A DNA stretch of 64,000 bases from Euryodendron excelsum (Eukaryota > Streptophyta > Magnoliopsida > Ericales > Pentaphylacaceae): contig CM065394.1 in NCBI GenBank assembly GCA_033060915.1, positions 22,001,001-22,065,000 of the forward strand. Direction: 5' to 3'. This document shows, piece by piece, positions 45,822 to 57,102 of this stretch. The stretch's first letter is position 1. Every line of letters starts with the position of its first letter. The position numbers and the translations under genes are program-made. The notes beneath the pieces were generated by a model, which saw nothing but the letters and a program-made list of their open reading frames with translations, made no database searches and had not been told where the DNA came from.

Positions 45822-47370
45822 TGTAAGCACCTCATTTTTGCCCCCTCAGCAATCTCCAACCTAACCAGACTCACATTCAAACCGACACAGACATATTCAA
45901 GTCTAAACCAATATTCTAGACTCAATCTAGTTAATCAACTGCTTTGCGGGGCCGCTAGGCCCAATAGAGGCAAAGTAACAAAAAGGCCCTTGTGGCATTG
46001 TTGGGTCTGATTCCGGTTGGCACGTCTTTCTAAAGACGATAAGTTCGTATTTCAACTTCAATTCCAGTTCAATTTCAATCTAGACCAGTCAAGCTTAATT
46101 CAGCACGTCTTTCGAGAAAGTGAATCCTTTAGACGGTAAGTTCATCCAGTCCAGAACGTTTACCGAGAAAACTCCTCGAAATGATAAGTCTTTTTAAAGC
46201 TATCAACCGGGACTGAACTCAAGTCCTTGAGATGGTAAAGCAGTTCACTTTTGGTGCCTACTAACCCGCCAATGAAGAATGTCCGCTATTCGGCACATCT
46301 TTTGAGAAAGTCAATCCCTTAGACGATAAGACCATCCAGTAACTTTTTGAGATCAAGTAGTCTCTGAAATGAGCGCACACAATCAGAGTGACAGAAACAC
46401 TCACAAACATCGCAACCACCAGAGTGGCGAAAACACTCGCAAACAGGTGGACATTGGGAATTGCCAACACAACCCTTATGTCACGGCACCGAACACGCCT
46501 CTTGACTGTGACACGTTCACCGAAGGATGGGATACCTTTGGAAACCAACTCGTCGCATGCCGTCAGAGTGACAGAAACACTTAAAACCTAAGTCAACACC
46601 ACTTAAGTGAAAAATGACCAAACTACCCTTTGGGCCTATTAGCACGCTTCTCGAGAAAGTACCTAAGTCTTTAGAATGGTAAGTCCACCCTTCCAGGACT
46701 CTCCTAAAGACAATCCAGCATGTTTAAGTGCCTTCTAGTCGCTTCCAGATCAATTCCAAGAACATCCGGTCGAAATGCCTATTTTGCCCCTAGGCATCCA
46801 ATCACTTCCAAGAACCACACCTGCTCTGGGTATTAAACCGGTTACCTTCCAAGCATACTTCTAATATTATTCTTGGCCTTCCAGCACCTTTCTAGATCAT
46901 TTAGAGTTTATTCCGGTAAGCCTAGTGCAAAATGATAATTTTACCCCTGGTGGGCCAATCGTCTTTTCCAGCCACACCGACTCTGGGTATCAAACCGGCA
47001 ACCCCTCAAAACACTCTCGATAGTGTTTCCAACCTTTAAGCGTTCTCACAGGTCACTCTTGGTCCATTCTGGTGTTTCTCCAATTCAAATGACTGTTTTG
47101 CCCCCGATGGGCCAGTCGGCCTCTTCAAATATTTCGACATTGTTTCTTAAGTCCGTTACCTCCAGGACACTATTTCAAGGGGTCCTATCTATCCTCGGCC
47201 TTCTGGATCATTCCTAAACCTTTTAGAGTCACTTCTAGTGGAGCCAAGCCAAATATTGCATGGTAGTCATTATGACTAGCTCCCAAATCTTTTGCCTTAC
47301 ATCCCAAGGGTCAAAAGATACGTTTCTTACCCCTTTAAAACTATTCTATGTGGCCGGGGCCACTACTCCT

Positions 47371-47445
47371 AGTGGCGCCAGGGTTAAAATTGCACTGCTG
47401 CCACTACAACAGGTGCCAATTCTTGTTTGAATTGCCTATAAATAC
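47371..47445 (+). promoter_or_regulatory. LTR L3 core promoter
   Basis: GTGGCGCCAG is at 47372-47381, with degenerate relatives CTGCCACTAC and GGTGCCA just downstream and CTATAAATAC at 47437-47446. The layout matches L2, where TGGCGCCA palindromes precede the TATA box. Confidence 0.55.
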
Positions 47446-48670
47446 AGACCGTCCCCCTACGTAAAAAAAAGGTCCGCAAACTCAATCCAGAAACTCTGCC
47501 TCTCTGAAAATAGAGCCCGAATTCCCTCAAAATCCAATTCTCTCAAGCCTCCTCAAATCCTAGTCTCCATACACTCCAACCATAGCTTCCATATACTCTA
47601 TACACTCAAACTCAAGCCTCCAAACATCCATTGAAGATCAAGTGTTGTATATTCAAGGTTCTCAAAGTTCAAGTCAAGTAAAGCAAACAAAGTAAACAAA
47701 GCAAGAAGAAGACAAGGTTGGTTTTCTATTTACTTATGTAATCTCCCTCTCTCTTCTCTCTCCTAACCCACTTAGGATTTCTTTTATTTTAATCCCCATC
47801 TTCTATCTTCTCTTCTTGCATACTTGAAATAAGGACCTCCCCAATTCATGCCTAAGAAGGACTGTTGAAGGTCACCGTGAGTTCGACCTAAGACGGTAGG
47901 GGTTCGGCCCCCTTGATTATGTGGTGAAGCCAAACCTTGTATGTTCACATCTCTATTGCTTTGTGGTTATCATGTTCATACATTGTATTCCAAATTACAT
48001 TCAAAATTATATTCAAACTTACATCAAAGTTCTCTTTCAAAACTTGCATTCAAAATCTCCTTATTTCAAACTTGTTTTCAAAATCACACTCCTAGGATGA
48101 TTCTAGCCATTCCATGGCTAGGGTTATTCTAGAAAAGTGTTATATTCAATGTGACCATCAAGGTTTAAATTTTGGGTTCAAACCATAAATTATTTTTATC
48201 AAAACCACAATCTTAAGATGATTCTAGCCATTCCATGCTTAGGATTGTTTTAGAAAATGTGTTACATTTAATGCAATCATTATGGTTCATATTTCAAATT
48301 TTAGTTGTTGTCAAAATCACAACCCTAGAATTGTTCTAATCTTTCCATGGTTAGAATCATTTTAGGAAAGTGAGATATTCATGAAACTTGCAAAAGTCTA
48401 TATTCAAACCCCTTTCCAAATGATTTTGCAAATCTATTTCCTAAAAACTCTTTCCAAATATCTACTTTTCAAAAACTCTTTGTCTTCAAGTCCAAGTCAA
48501 AGCCTAGAATCCATGGTTAGGTAACCCTAATTCCTTTCTTGAAATCATGAGTTTCTATTTTGCCTCAAATCATAGGTTTCCAAAATTATTTTCTACATCA
48601 AATCATAGGTTTTCAAAACCCCTTTTCCACCAAATTATAGATCTCCAAATCCAAGATTTTTTTTCCAACT

Positions 48671-49938
48671 TGATGAGAATGCAAATATCATATTTTTATC
48701 CCATAATATTTAATCTTTTATACTTATTTGGTACCTAAAAATACTCACTATTCTTATATTTTGACTTAGGGTGCTATGGAATGCCCAGGAAGAGGATCCT
48801 AGCTTAAAAGGGACGAATTCAAGCAAAAATATACGCAGCATTCGAAGGAGCGTTCAAACGGTCCCAAGAGGCGTTCGAACGACTAAGTATGCGTTTGAAT
48901 GCTACGTCAAATGGATACACATCAAGTTCAGGTTCGAAGAGCGTTCGAAAGATTCAGAGAGCAGGTTTTACCATTTGAAGTGCGTTCAACGCACCGTTCG
49001 AAGGGTAGTCCGATGCGTTCGAACAGTATCAAGGGCGTTCGAATGGTTTGACGCAACTGTAGATTTTCAGAAGTCTATAAAAGCTGGGACTGTTTAATTT
49101 CTAGGGTTGGTTGTTTTTCAGATTATTCTAGGTTATTGTTTGAGCTGTTTTTCATGGCCCTGCGTGGCTAAACTTTGCATCTTGGTAAAGGAAACAGAAA
49201 CCTCGGAATTAATAATAAACTGTGAGATCTAATTTGTTTTCATTATTCGATTTATGCTTTAAGTATCGAATGTTGTTCTATGCCTATTTTCATGATTGCC
49301 TTGTTTAATCGCTAGGAGGCCTACTAGTTTATTAATCATTGCATTCTACTGCTGAGTTAGATATCAAATCTGTAATTGTTTGATTCATCTAATTTGTGAA
49401 GCAACTAAGATTTAATGATTTACTGCGTTGGGAATTATTATATCTTAGAAAGGGTATTCGACTAAATTAAATGCAACCGCGTGTGCTTGTGTTGTTTAGT
49501 TTCATCGATCTCTCTAATTCTTAAGGCTGCCAATAAATTAAACCTTGTGTGTTTATCCTAGGTTGTTTAATAGTAGGGTTAATCAGATCGCTTGTTTATG
49601 ATTAACTACGACTAAGGAGAGATAGGAAAATAATTCCGACAATGAATATTCAATGTGTGAATTGATATGCTTGCATCAATGATCAGTTGTAAATTCCGAT
49701 GGTGGATGTTGACCTAAACCAAGGTTTGTTCTTCTGATTGATTTCAATACTTTAATCTGAATTGTTTCGTAGTTGTGATTATTAAAATAATTTTTATTAA
49801 ATCCAAAACCCCGATATCCTTGTTCATATAGCATAAAATTAGGCTAAACACTCTTCATGGGAACGATCCTTACTTGCACTACTACATATTTGTTTTTCGG
49901 GTATCGGTTTTATTTTGGGTGCCCACGACAGCACACCA
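48671..49938 (+). mobile_element. Solo LTR (1268 bp) nested in L3, gypsy type
   Basis: Starts TGATGAGAATGC and ends ...GCACACCA. CAACT flanks it on both sides (48666-48670 and 49939-49943), a perfect target duplication. L3 sequence resumes after it. The 3' end holds CATGGGAACGATCC, like the CCCTGTGGATCGATC segment near the end of the Athila LTRs. TATAAAAG is at 49076-49083. No internal region, so a solo LTR. The frame 48771-49097 is not a gene. Confidence 0.85.
48837..49083 (+). promoter_or_regulatory. U3 array of about ten GCGTTCGAACG-type palindromes ending at a TATA box
   Basis: Words of the form GCGTTYGAAYG occur near 48837, 48850, 48871, 48891, 48932, 48941, 48982, 48994, 49015 and 49034. 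The copies at 48871 and 49015 hold a perfect GTTCGAAC. The TATA box TATAAAAG follows at 49076-49083, about 30 bases after the last copy. No fixed period, so not a simple tandem repeat. Function as a factor-binding array is inferred. Confidence 0.65.
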
Positions 49939-51235
49939 CAACTCCATGTCAAATCAAATCTTTTAATTTAGGAAACCAAATCAAATCCTCCAATTTTAGA
50001 AACAAAATCAAATCATTTATTTTTGAAAATAAAAACCAATCTTCAACTTTAGGAAATAAAATTTCAATCTTTCCTAATTTCAAATCTTTCCAAATCCGGA
50101 CATTCTAAATTTCAACCTATCAAATCTTTCCTAATTTTAATCTTTCCTAATTTCAATCTTTCTTAAATTCAAACTTTCAAATCTTTCTTAATTTCAAACT
50201 TTCAAGTCTTTCTAAATTTCAAATCTTTCTAAATTCAAATCTTTTTAAATTCAAAACTTTTCAAAATTCAAATTTTTCCAAAATCAACTCTTTCTTAAAA
50301 AGAAAACTTTCCTAATTTGGAACTTTCCTAATTCGAAACCTTCCTAATTTGGAACCTTCCTAATTCAAAACTTTCCTAAAATTTAACTTTCTAAAATTAA
50401 ACCTTCTTATTTCAAATGCATGTTTCAACCTAAGGTTATCTAAGTTCTAAGATGTCTAAACCCTAGTTCAATCCTAACCCTAAATTTAAGAAGCTTCAAC
50501 TCTTTTCAAAGACTCTTCTAAAACTCTTTTCTAAACCAAGATAGTTTTTAAACTCCAATTCAAGTCAAGATGATTTCAAAATTCTATTCAAACTTTCCAA
50601 AGCAAGTCCAAATTCTACTCATCAAGTTCAATTTCAAATCAAAGTCAATTCCAAGTTCATTTCAAATCAAAGTTCAATTTTCAATCTTCCAATCAAAGTT
50701 TCAAATCAAAGCTTTTCAAGTCAAACTTTTCAAAAATCTCAAAGTATCTATTCTTAATTGGACTCCGAGTTCGAACTACGACTGAGCTGATTCCTTACAA
50801 AGGAATACGTAGGCAACCCCCATGGGTGCGGTCACAACCTTTTGCAAATTTTCAATTCCACAACCTTTTTTAAGTTTCCAATTCCTACAATCTCTTTCAA
50901 ACTTCAAACCTTCTCTTTAAATCTATTTTTAAAATTAAATTTTTTTCTTATACTTGCATGTCATGCATCATATCAAACCTCTTTCTAAAATTCTCTTTCA
51001 AAGTGGATATAATCGGACATTGGATAATCGAATATTCTAAATGAGCGAACCTAGGATGAATAGACATGTAGGTATCGTAAAGGCAGGATAGGGTGATAAC
51101 CTAATGCATCTTCTCTATACATAACCAACCTCCGAATCTAGAATTACTGTTTTCAAAAGACCATAATAGAGTTATTTTCAAAAAGGGCTTAAATCTTTCC
51201 AAAAGTTGCTAAACAACCTATTTTCTCCAAAACCT
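49939..51235 (+). repeat. U5 part of L3, first copy (pyrimidine-rich)
   Basis: Words of the form TTTCCTAATTTC dominate up to about 50420. Then come segments conserved in all family members: GAACTACGACTGAGCTGATTC near 50770, GGTGCGGTCACAACC near 50825, and GACATGTAGGTA near 51062. It is duplicated at 54065-55380. Confidence 0.7.
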
Positions 51236-51369
51236 AGCTCAAGAGGAGGCAGAGGACTACTGCAAGCACTAGCATCCTACGAGGAGGAAGAGCTTGAATC
51301 AACAAAGCAGATGAATAATTAAACAACGCCAGAACAAAAAAAGAGAAAGGACAACATACCCCGCTACCC

Positions 51370-53047
51370 CCTATCTGAGCCAACCGTGCGGTCAAAGTAG
51401 CTACCTCAGCCTGGTACTGGTCTCTTTCTATCTGAAACTGGTCATTTTCAGTCTGTTACCAGTCTCTTTGACCCCTCATGGTAGCAAACTCGACCTAAGG
51501 CACATATCTTCTAGCCCGATGCCACAAGTTTACTAGCTCCTAGTAGCGTAACTTCCGACTACCACCTCGAACTAGGTAAAAGCACCTATGGAGTGAGCCC
51601 CGAAATGTGTGGTATAGTCAATCTCTAGAGAAAGCAAAAAACCAACACCTAGCTGATGTTCCTGGTACGGAATGGGGACTCCATCGACAAAGCTCCAAAT
51701 ATGTACTAAAGAGGATCCCAGGCTTACTGGAACTTCTCGTGGAACTGGCGCCAATACCGGTCTCCCAGATAGGACTCACAAGACTCATCACTCAGAAAGA
51801 AAATCTGTGATGAGGATATCAAGACTAGATACCTGACTGTCTCATAATGAACTGATCCCACAAAAGGTGGCCAAGTCACATCCCTCGCCTCTATCAACTC
51901 CATGTTCGCTTGTATTGTCACGAAGTCGGTGATCTCAAATCGATGGGCCACTTGATCACGAGCCCATCTCAAGGTCCAAGGATAAAGGTCAACCTCTACT
52001 ACCTCTGGATGGCGAACCAACAGGTACTCATAACTTCACCAGACTAGAAAGCGCCAAAACCTGGTCACACTGCCACATCGGGAGGAAGTCTAGACCTGCA
52101 TGAATCTAAGCAAGCAACCAAAAGAGAAAGACCCCTAGTCTAGCTTTGACAAGGATCCCAAGTCAGCTACCACACTCACCAATCTAAAAGGGACGATTGA
52201 CTTGTTGTTATTGCAGAAGCAGCTAAAAATAATGTATAGAACTAGTCGTCGCCTCCTAATATCTTGTTGCTTAAGTGGTGGCTTAACAGAAAAAGTACTC
52301 TCATACCGACTAAGCCAAGACACAAGAAAGGTGAAATGGTCAGGAGGCGGTAAGTCTAATAAGGTATAAGCCTCGGCCCTACTCACTAGCTGCAAGGTGA
52401 TCTAACGGCCGACAAAATAAAATCTCGTGATAATGGCCCAGTCTAATGAAGTTGGAACTAGCTCAAAGCCCACAAAATAGAAGGTCTATGTCTCCCCAAA
52501 CCATCTCTCGATCAATGCCAATACTAAATGGCAGTTCAGGCAGTTTTCCTGCAATCTCATGAATGCCCCAAACCTAATCTCTACCAGAAAGATGTGATAG
52601 GATGGAGTAGCCCACTGCATGGTACTAAAAGCCTGGTGGATGGCCCCTTTTAAAGGATGTATGTACAAGGGGAGAGGGCAAATGCTGCGAAGAGTATACA
52701 CTAGGATGATAGGCAAGGTCCCCCAATGAAGGAATGTCTGGTACCTTTAGATCTCCTAAATCAGCATCCGTCTATCTCCAGCTAGTAGAGGCCCTCCCAT
52801 AACCAGTCACACGATCTCCTAAGCCTGGTGCCTCGTTCTCAATATCCATCTCTCCCTCAAAAGCCGGCTCAACTAGAGGAAAGGGGTCAACTAGAGGCAT
52901 GCCCTCACTCTCACTCCTACTAGAAGAGGTCCTACCAGTGGACTTGCGGCTACCCCAGGAACGACTAGAATTGCTACCCGAGTCGGTACGAGCTCCTTTC
53001 CCAGACCAACGCCTCCTCTCAGAACTATCGTCACCCGCATCAGACAT
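51370..53047 (-). pseudogene. Plant mobile domain (PMD, aminotransferase-like) gene inside L3, antisense
   Basis: On -, ATG 53047 opens MSDAGDDSSERRRW and a serine/arginine-rich leader. The PMD follows: WYQTFLHWGTLPIILV near 52740, LVLALIERWFGET (52520), a region ending VSRAEAYTLLDLPPPDHF (about 52390-52330), YESTFSVKPPL, VPFRLVSVVADLG, and a C-terminal half at 52020-51724 (EARDVTWPPFVGSVHYETVRYL; FLGDRYW-type end). A short coiled-coil-like tail is at about 51480-51373 (ENDQFQIERDQYQAEVA). PMDs occur in plant gypsy elements and Mutator-like elements and in host silencing proteins of the MAIN/MAIL1 type. Frames change at least twice and stops occur, so it is decayed. Confidence 0.72.
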
Positions 53048-53159
53048 CTTGAAAACAAAATCAAGGTAAACTTATCAATATATGGTATAAATAGTTCAAA
53101 AAGACAAGAGATATGGAAAAAAGAAAACAAAAAAAAGAATGATCGGCACAAGTCTCAAC

Positions 53160-53700
53160 AAAGTACTCAAAACAACTCAAAAGGTTTCTTAAACTTTTTC
53201 CTTCAAAAGTTTATTTTCAAAATCAATTCTCAAAGGTTTCCTAACTTTTTCCTTCAAAAGTTTATTTTTAAAGTCTATTCTATCAATCATCAAATTTCTT
53301 AAACTTTTTCCTTCGAAAGTTTATTTTCAAAATCAATCCCTAAGGTTCCTTAATTTTTTCTTCCAAAAGCTATTTCAAAATCAAGGCTTGAAGTCATTTT
53401 CAAAATCAAATCTCAAAGATTTCATTCAAAATCTATTTCAGAATTTTTCTAAACCTTTTCTTCAAAAGGTTTCTATTCCAATCAAGTTTCAAGGTTTTTT
53501 ATAACTTTTTCCTTCAAAAAGTTTAGTTCAAAATCAATCCTAAAAGATTTTCAAGGTTTCAATCCTCAAAACTCTTCTTCCAAAGTTTTTATCAACTTCG
53601 AAATTTTCTAAATTCAAAATCCATTTTCAAAGGTTTCCTAAACTTTTCCTTCAAAAGTTTTATTCAAAATTCCATTTTTAAAGATTTTTCTAAGTTTTTC
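53160..53700 (+). repeat. About 60-bp degenerate tandem repeat
   Basis: AAGGTTTCYTAAACTTTTTCC followed by TTCAAAAGTTTATTTTCAAAATC recurs near 53178, 53237, 53298 and 53340 and in weaker form to about 53690 (words up to 20 bases shared). It lies between the PMD gene start and the second U5 copy. Confidence 0.6.
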
Positions 53701-54064
53701 TTTCAAAAAATTTTATTATAAGACCACTCCAAGTTTCTCGGGGTCTTCTCTGCCAAAAAAGCTCCTACTCTCAAAGGTTTTATATCTTTTTCCTTCAAAA
53801 AGATTTTCTTTAAAAAAATTTCTAAATTTTTTTCTAATTTCAAAAATTTTCAGCAGAGTCCCGTTTATAATGGTTCCTACAATACCCAGGACGTGACAAC
53901 AAAACACAAGTCTTGCACCCCACGACATCACAATCATGTAGTACTAACACACATAAAACAATCTATGCACATTCTCAGAATTTTCAAATTTTCAAACACA
54001 TGCCCTATTTTTTAAAAATCTAATAGTTTTCAAAATTGTCACAAAATCTTTCAAAACTACTTGT

Positions 54065-55657
54065 TTTTTTTTAACTCCATTTCAAATCAAATATTTCAAT
54101 TTAAGAAACCAAATCAAATTCTCTAATTTTGGAAATAAAATCAAATCATCTATTTTTGAAAATAAAGTCCAATCTTCAATTTTAGAAAATAGAAATCAAA
54201 TCTTTCCTAATCTCAAACCTTTTCAAATCCTGACTTTTTGAATTTCAACCTATCAAATTTTTTCTAAATCTAATCTTTTCTAATTTCAATCTTTCTTAAA
54301 TTCAAACTTTCAAATCTTTCTTAATTTCAAACTTTCAAGTCTTTCTCAATTTCAAATCTTTCTAAGTTCAAATCTTTCTAAATTCAAAAATTTTCAAATT
54401 CAAATCTTTCCAAAATCAACTCTTTCTTAAAAAGGAAACTTTCTTAATTCAAAACTTTCCTATTTTGCAACTTTCCTAATTTGAAACCTTCCTAATTTGG
54501 AACCTTTCTAATTCAAAACTTTCCTAAAATTCAATTTTCTAAAATCAAACCTTTTTATTTCAAGTGCATGTTTCAACTCTATGTTATCTAAGTCCTAAAA
54601 TGTCCAAACCCTAGTTCAATCATAACTCTAAATTTAGAAAGTTTCAACTCTTTTCAAAGACTCTTCTAAAACTCTTTTCTAAACAAGGATAGTTTTTAAA
54701 CTCCAATTTAAGTCAAGATGATTTTAAAATTCTATTCAAACTTTCCAAAATAAGTCCAAGTTCTACTTCTCAAATTTAGTTTCAAATCAAAGTCAATTCC
54801 AAGTCCTATTTCAAATCAAAATTCAATTTTCAATCTTCCAATCAAAGTTCCAAATCAAATCTTTTCAAGTCAAACTTTTCAAAAATGTCAAAGTGTTTAT
54901 TCTCAATCGAACCTCGAGTCCGAACTATGATTGACTTGATTCCCAACAAAAAGATACGTAGGTAACTCTCATAGGTGCGGTCACAACCTTTTTTAAAATT
55001 TTAATTCCACAACCTTTTTCAAGTTTTCAATTCCCACGATCTTTCAAACTTCAAATCTTCTTTTCAAATTTATTTTTAAAATCAAATTATTTTTTAAAAT
55101 TTGCATGTCATGTATCATATCAAATCTCTTTCTAAAATTCTCTTTCAAAGTGGATATAATCGAACATTGAATAGTTGAAAATTCTAAATGAGTGAACTTA
55201 GAGTGAATAGATATGTAGGTACCACAATGACGGAATAAGGTGATAGTCTAGTGCATCTTCCCTATACGTAACCAACCTCCGAACCTAAAATCACTAAGAC
55301 CAAAAACAGAATTATTTTCAAAAGACCAAAAGCAGAGTTATTTTCAAAAAATGCTTAAATCTTTTTAAAAGTTGTCAAACAACCTGTTTTTCCCAAAACC
55401 CTCTCTTGAGAAAGTTTTTCAAAATCTTTTCAAAAATCTTAAATTTAATATTTATATTGCACTTAGTTTTAAGTGACCTAACTCACCTTAACAAGTTAGA
55501 TGGCGATTTTAAACTTTTTTTTCAAAAACCCTTATTCAAGTCCATTTCTAATTCAAACATAGTCGTACCCGTCCTTCTAGAAGGATGAGTTCTGACAAGA
55601 GAGTACCGTATTTTTCTCATTTATAATTTTTTTAGTACAAAAAATCGAAGCGTAACA
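54065..55657 (+). repeat. U5 end of L3, second copy (includes LTR 3' terminus)
   Basis: Parallels 49939-51235 (CAAATCAAATNTTTNAATTTA, GGAAACTTTC, GGTGCGGTCACAACC) and then continues ~260 bp to the terminus, like L1: CCCTCTCTTGAG, GTGACCTAACTCACCTTAA, AGTCGTACCCGTCCTTCTAG and the final GAAGCGTAACA. Confidence 0.7.
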
Positions 55658-56957
55658 TGTTGATCATTATATCTTGGAAGACAGTCGTCCATATCAACCA
55701 TCAGTACTACTATGAGGGTGCAATTATCTTAAAGAAAGAGTGTGATACACTTCTCTTGATTTCTTTCTTCTTCGAAGTTAAACAATCTGCAGAGTTTGTA
55801 AGTTTACTTTCTCCAATTACTATTCTGTTTCTGTGTTAAACAACATTGTATATTCTGTCATCCTGCAAGTTGTTTATTCAGTATTTGCATTTACTACAAT
55901 CACTTTATTGTGAGTTTCGTAAAACATTCGCACTTTTATGATAACACCTTTGGCACGAGCATATCTTCAAAAATAGTTCACAAACGTGATCAGTACTCTT
56001 TGTCCTCAATGTAAGCCTTTTGCATCTTCTGTTGTGGCAGTAATGCACTAGATCGAATATGCCAATACAATGGCCATACAAATCATATTAATTTCTTATT
56101 TTCTTTTTCCAGTACTGGACCAGCATTACAGACAAAAGTAATTTTTTTGTTTTCTTGCCTAGTTTTTGCACAATATGCTCCATCTGTAGCTGCCTTTGTT
56201 TCCATCACTACATGTAATTTTTATGAACAAAGCTAAACCAGTCATGACTGGAACAAGACTGGTTAGAAAATTTTAAAAAACTTGGGCTTGTTTCGTCGTC
56301 GGTCCCGAACTTTTTTGAAATTGCAGAACCCATTATTGAAGTGAATGTTGAATGTGAACTCCACATTGAATGAAATGAAGATCTCCATTTCATTCACAGA
56401 ATGGAGAGGATCCAAATTTCCTTTCTTCTTCATTCACTGTACTTTCTCTTTCTAAGTTCCATCACTTCACCACACACACGGCCTCCATCTGGTCACATGC
56501 CGACGCAAAAACAGCAACTATCACCAGTGGCCACTAACTCCAAGCTCGACCAGGCACCACTCTCTCTAAATCATCATTTTTGCTCATTTCTCTCTCTTTA
56601 TGCAGAAAATACCACCACTTTAGGCCACTACTTCACCACCATGTGCGATTGCTACATCTTTTTGGTCTCTTTCTCTTCCAACTAGATTTTTCCACCACCT
56701 AATTCATTGAACAACCACTTAACCTCAATCTCCACCTACAAGTAGATTTAATTTCTTCAAACACCATTGCAACTCTCAAGCTCCCCTCATTGAACTTGTC
56801 TCCATGTCCATATATTGCATGATATATGATAATGTTGACCATTGACGTTACATTTAAAAGATCATTTTTTTTCTCTGTCATAAGAAATAAATTATAAAAA
56901 AAATGAAACATTTGCAGAAGAAAAACAAATAACATAACATATTTGTATAAATTACAG
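55658..56957. other. Gene-free flanking stretch
   Basis: AT-rich with a pyrimidine-rich block at 56400-56700. The frame 56401-56685 is compositional. No supported gene. Confidence 0.45.
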
Positions 56958-57102
56958 TATTCGGATAAAGGGTGTGGCTGCACGTCCCCTGCACACAGTT
57001 TGCATTTTTGCTAAAAATGATGTTTATGCATTTGGTGAGAATCAATTTGGGCACTTGGGAATTGGCATTGATGGGCAAAGACACTTTCAGGCTTCTTGTT
57101 GA
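56958..57102 (+). pseudogene. RCC1-repeat exon fragment
   Basis: After an intron-like ATTACAG (56951-56957) the frame reads IRIKGVAARPLHTVCIFAKN then DVYAFGENQFGHLGIG and stops at TGA 57100-57102. HTV...VYAFGENQFGHLG is the classic blade of an RCC1 repeat (beta-propeller; guanine-exchange or scaffold roles in plants). One repeat only: the neighbouring blades are not found nearby, so this looks like a stray exon left by a broken or captured gene, or part of a gene whose other exons I cannot see. Confidence 0.6.

Larger units (their letters stand above)
45822..55657 (+). mobile_element. Giant-LTR element, copy L3, rearranged, with antisense plant-mobile-domain gene
   Basis: Starts TGTAAGCACCTCATTTTTG at 45822 and ends GAAGCGTAACA at 55657. 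The flanks TATTG (45817-45821) and TGTTG (55658-55662) match in 4 of 5 bases. The order is: U3 (45822-47430), TATA (47437-47445), R-U5 interrupted by another solo LTR (48671-49938), U5 up to about 51235, where it breaks off ~260 bp short. Then an internal segment with a - strand gene (51370-53047), a repeat block (53160-54060), and a second copy of the U5 end (54065-55657). This fits LTR-internal-LTR with large deletions. Pol is missing. Confidence 0.7.

Noticed and set aside
55657..55839. 60-codon frame just right of L3
   Set aside because: No recognisable domain or splice pattern; short enough to be chance.
56401..56685. 94-codon serine/histidine-rich frame
   Set aside because: Pyrimidine-rich composition, no conserved motif.
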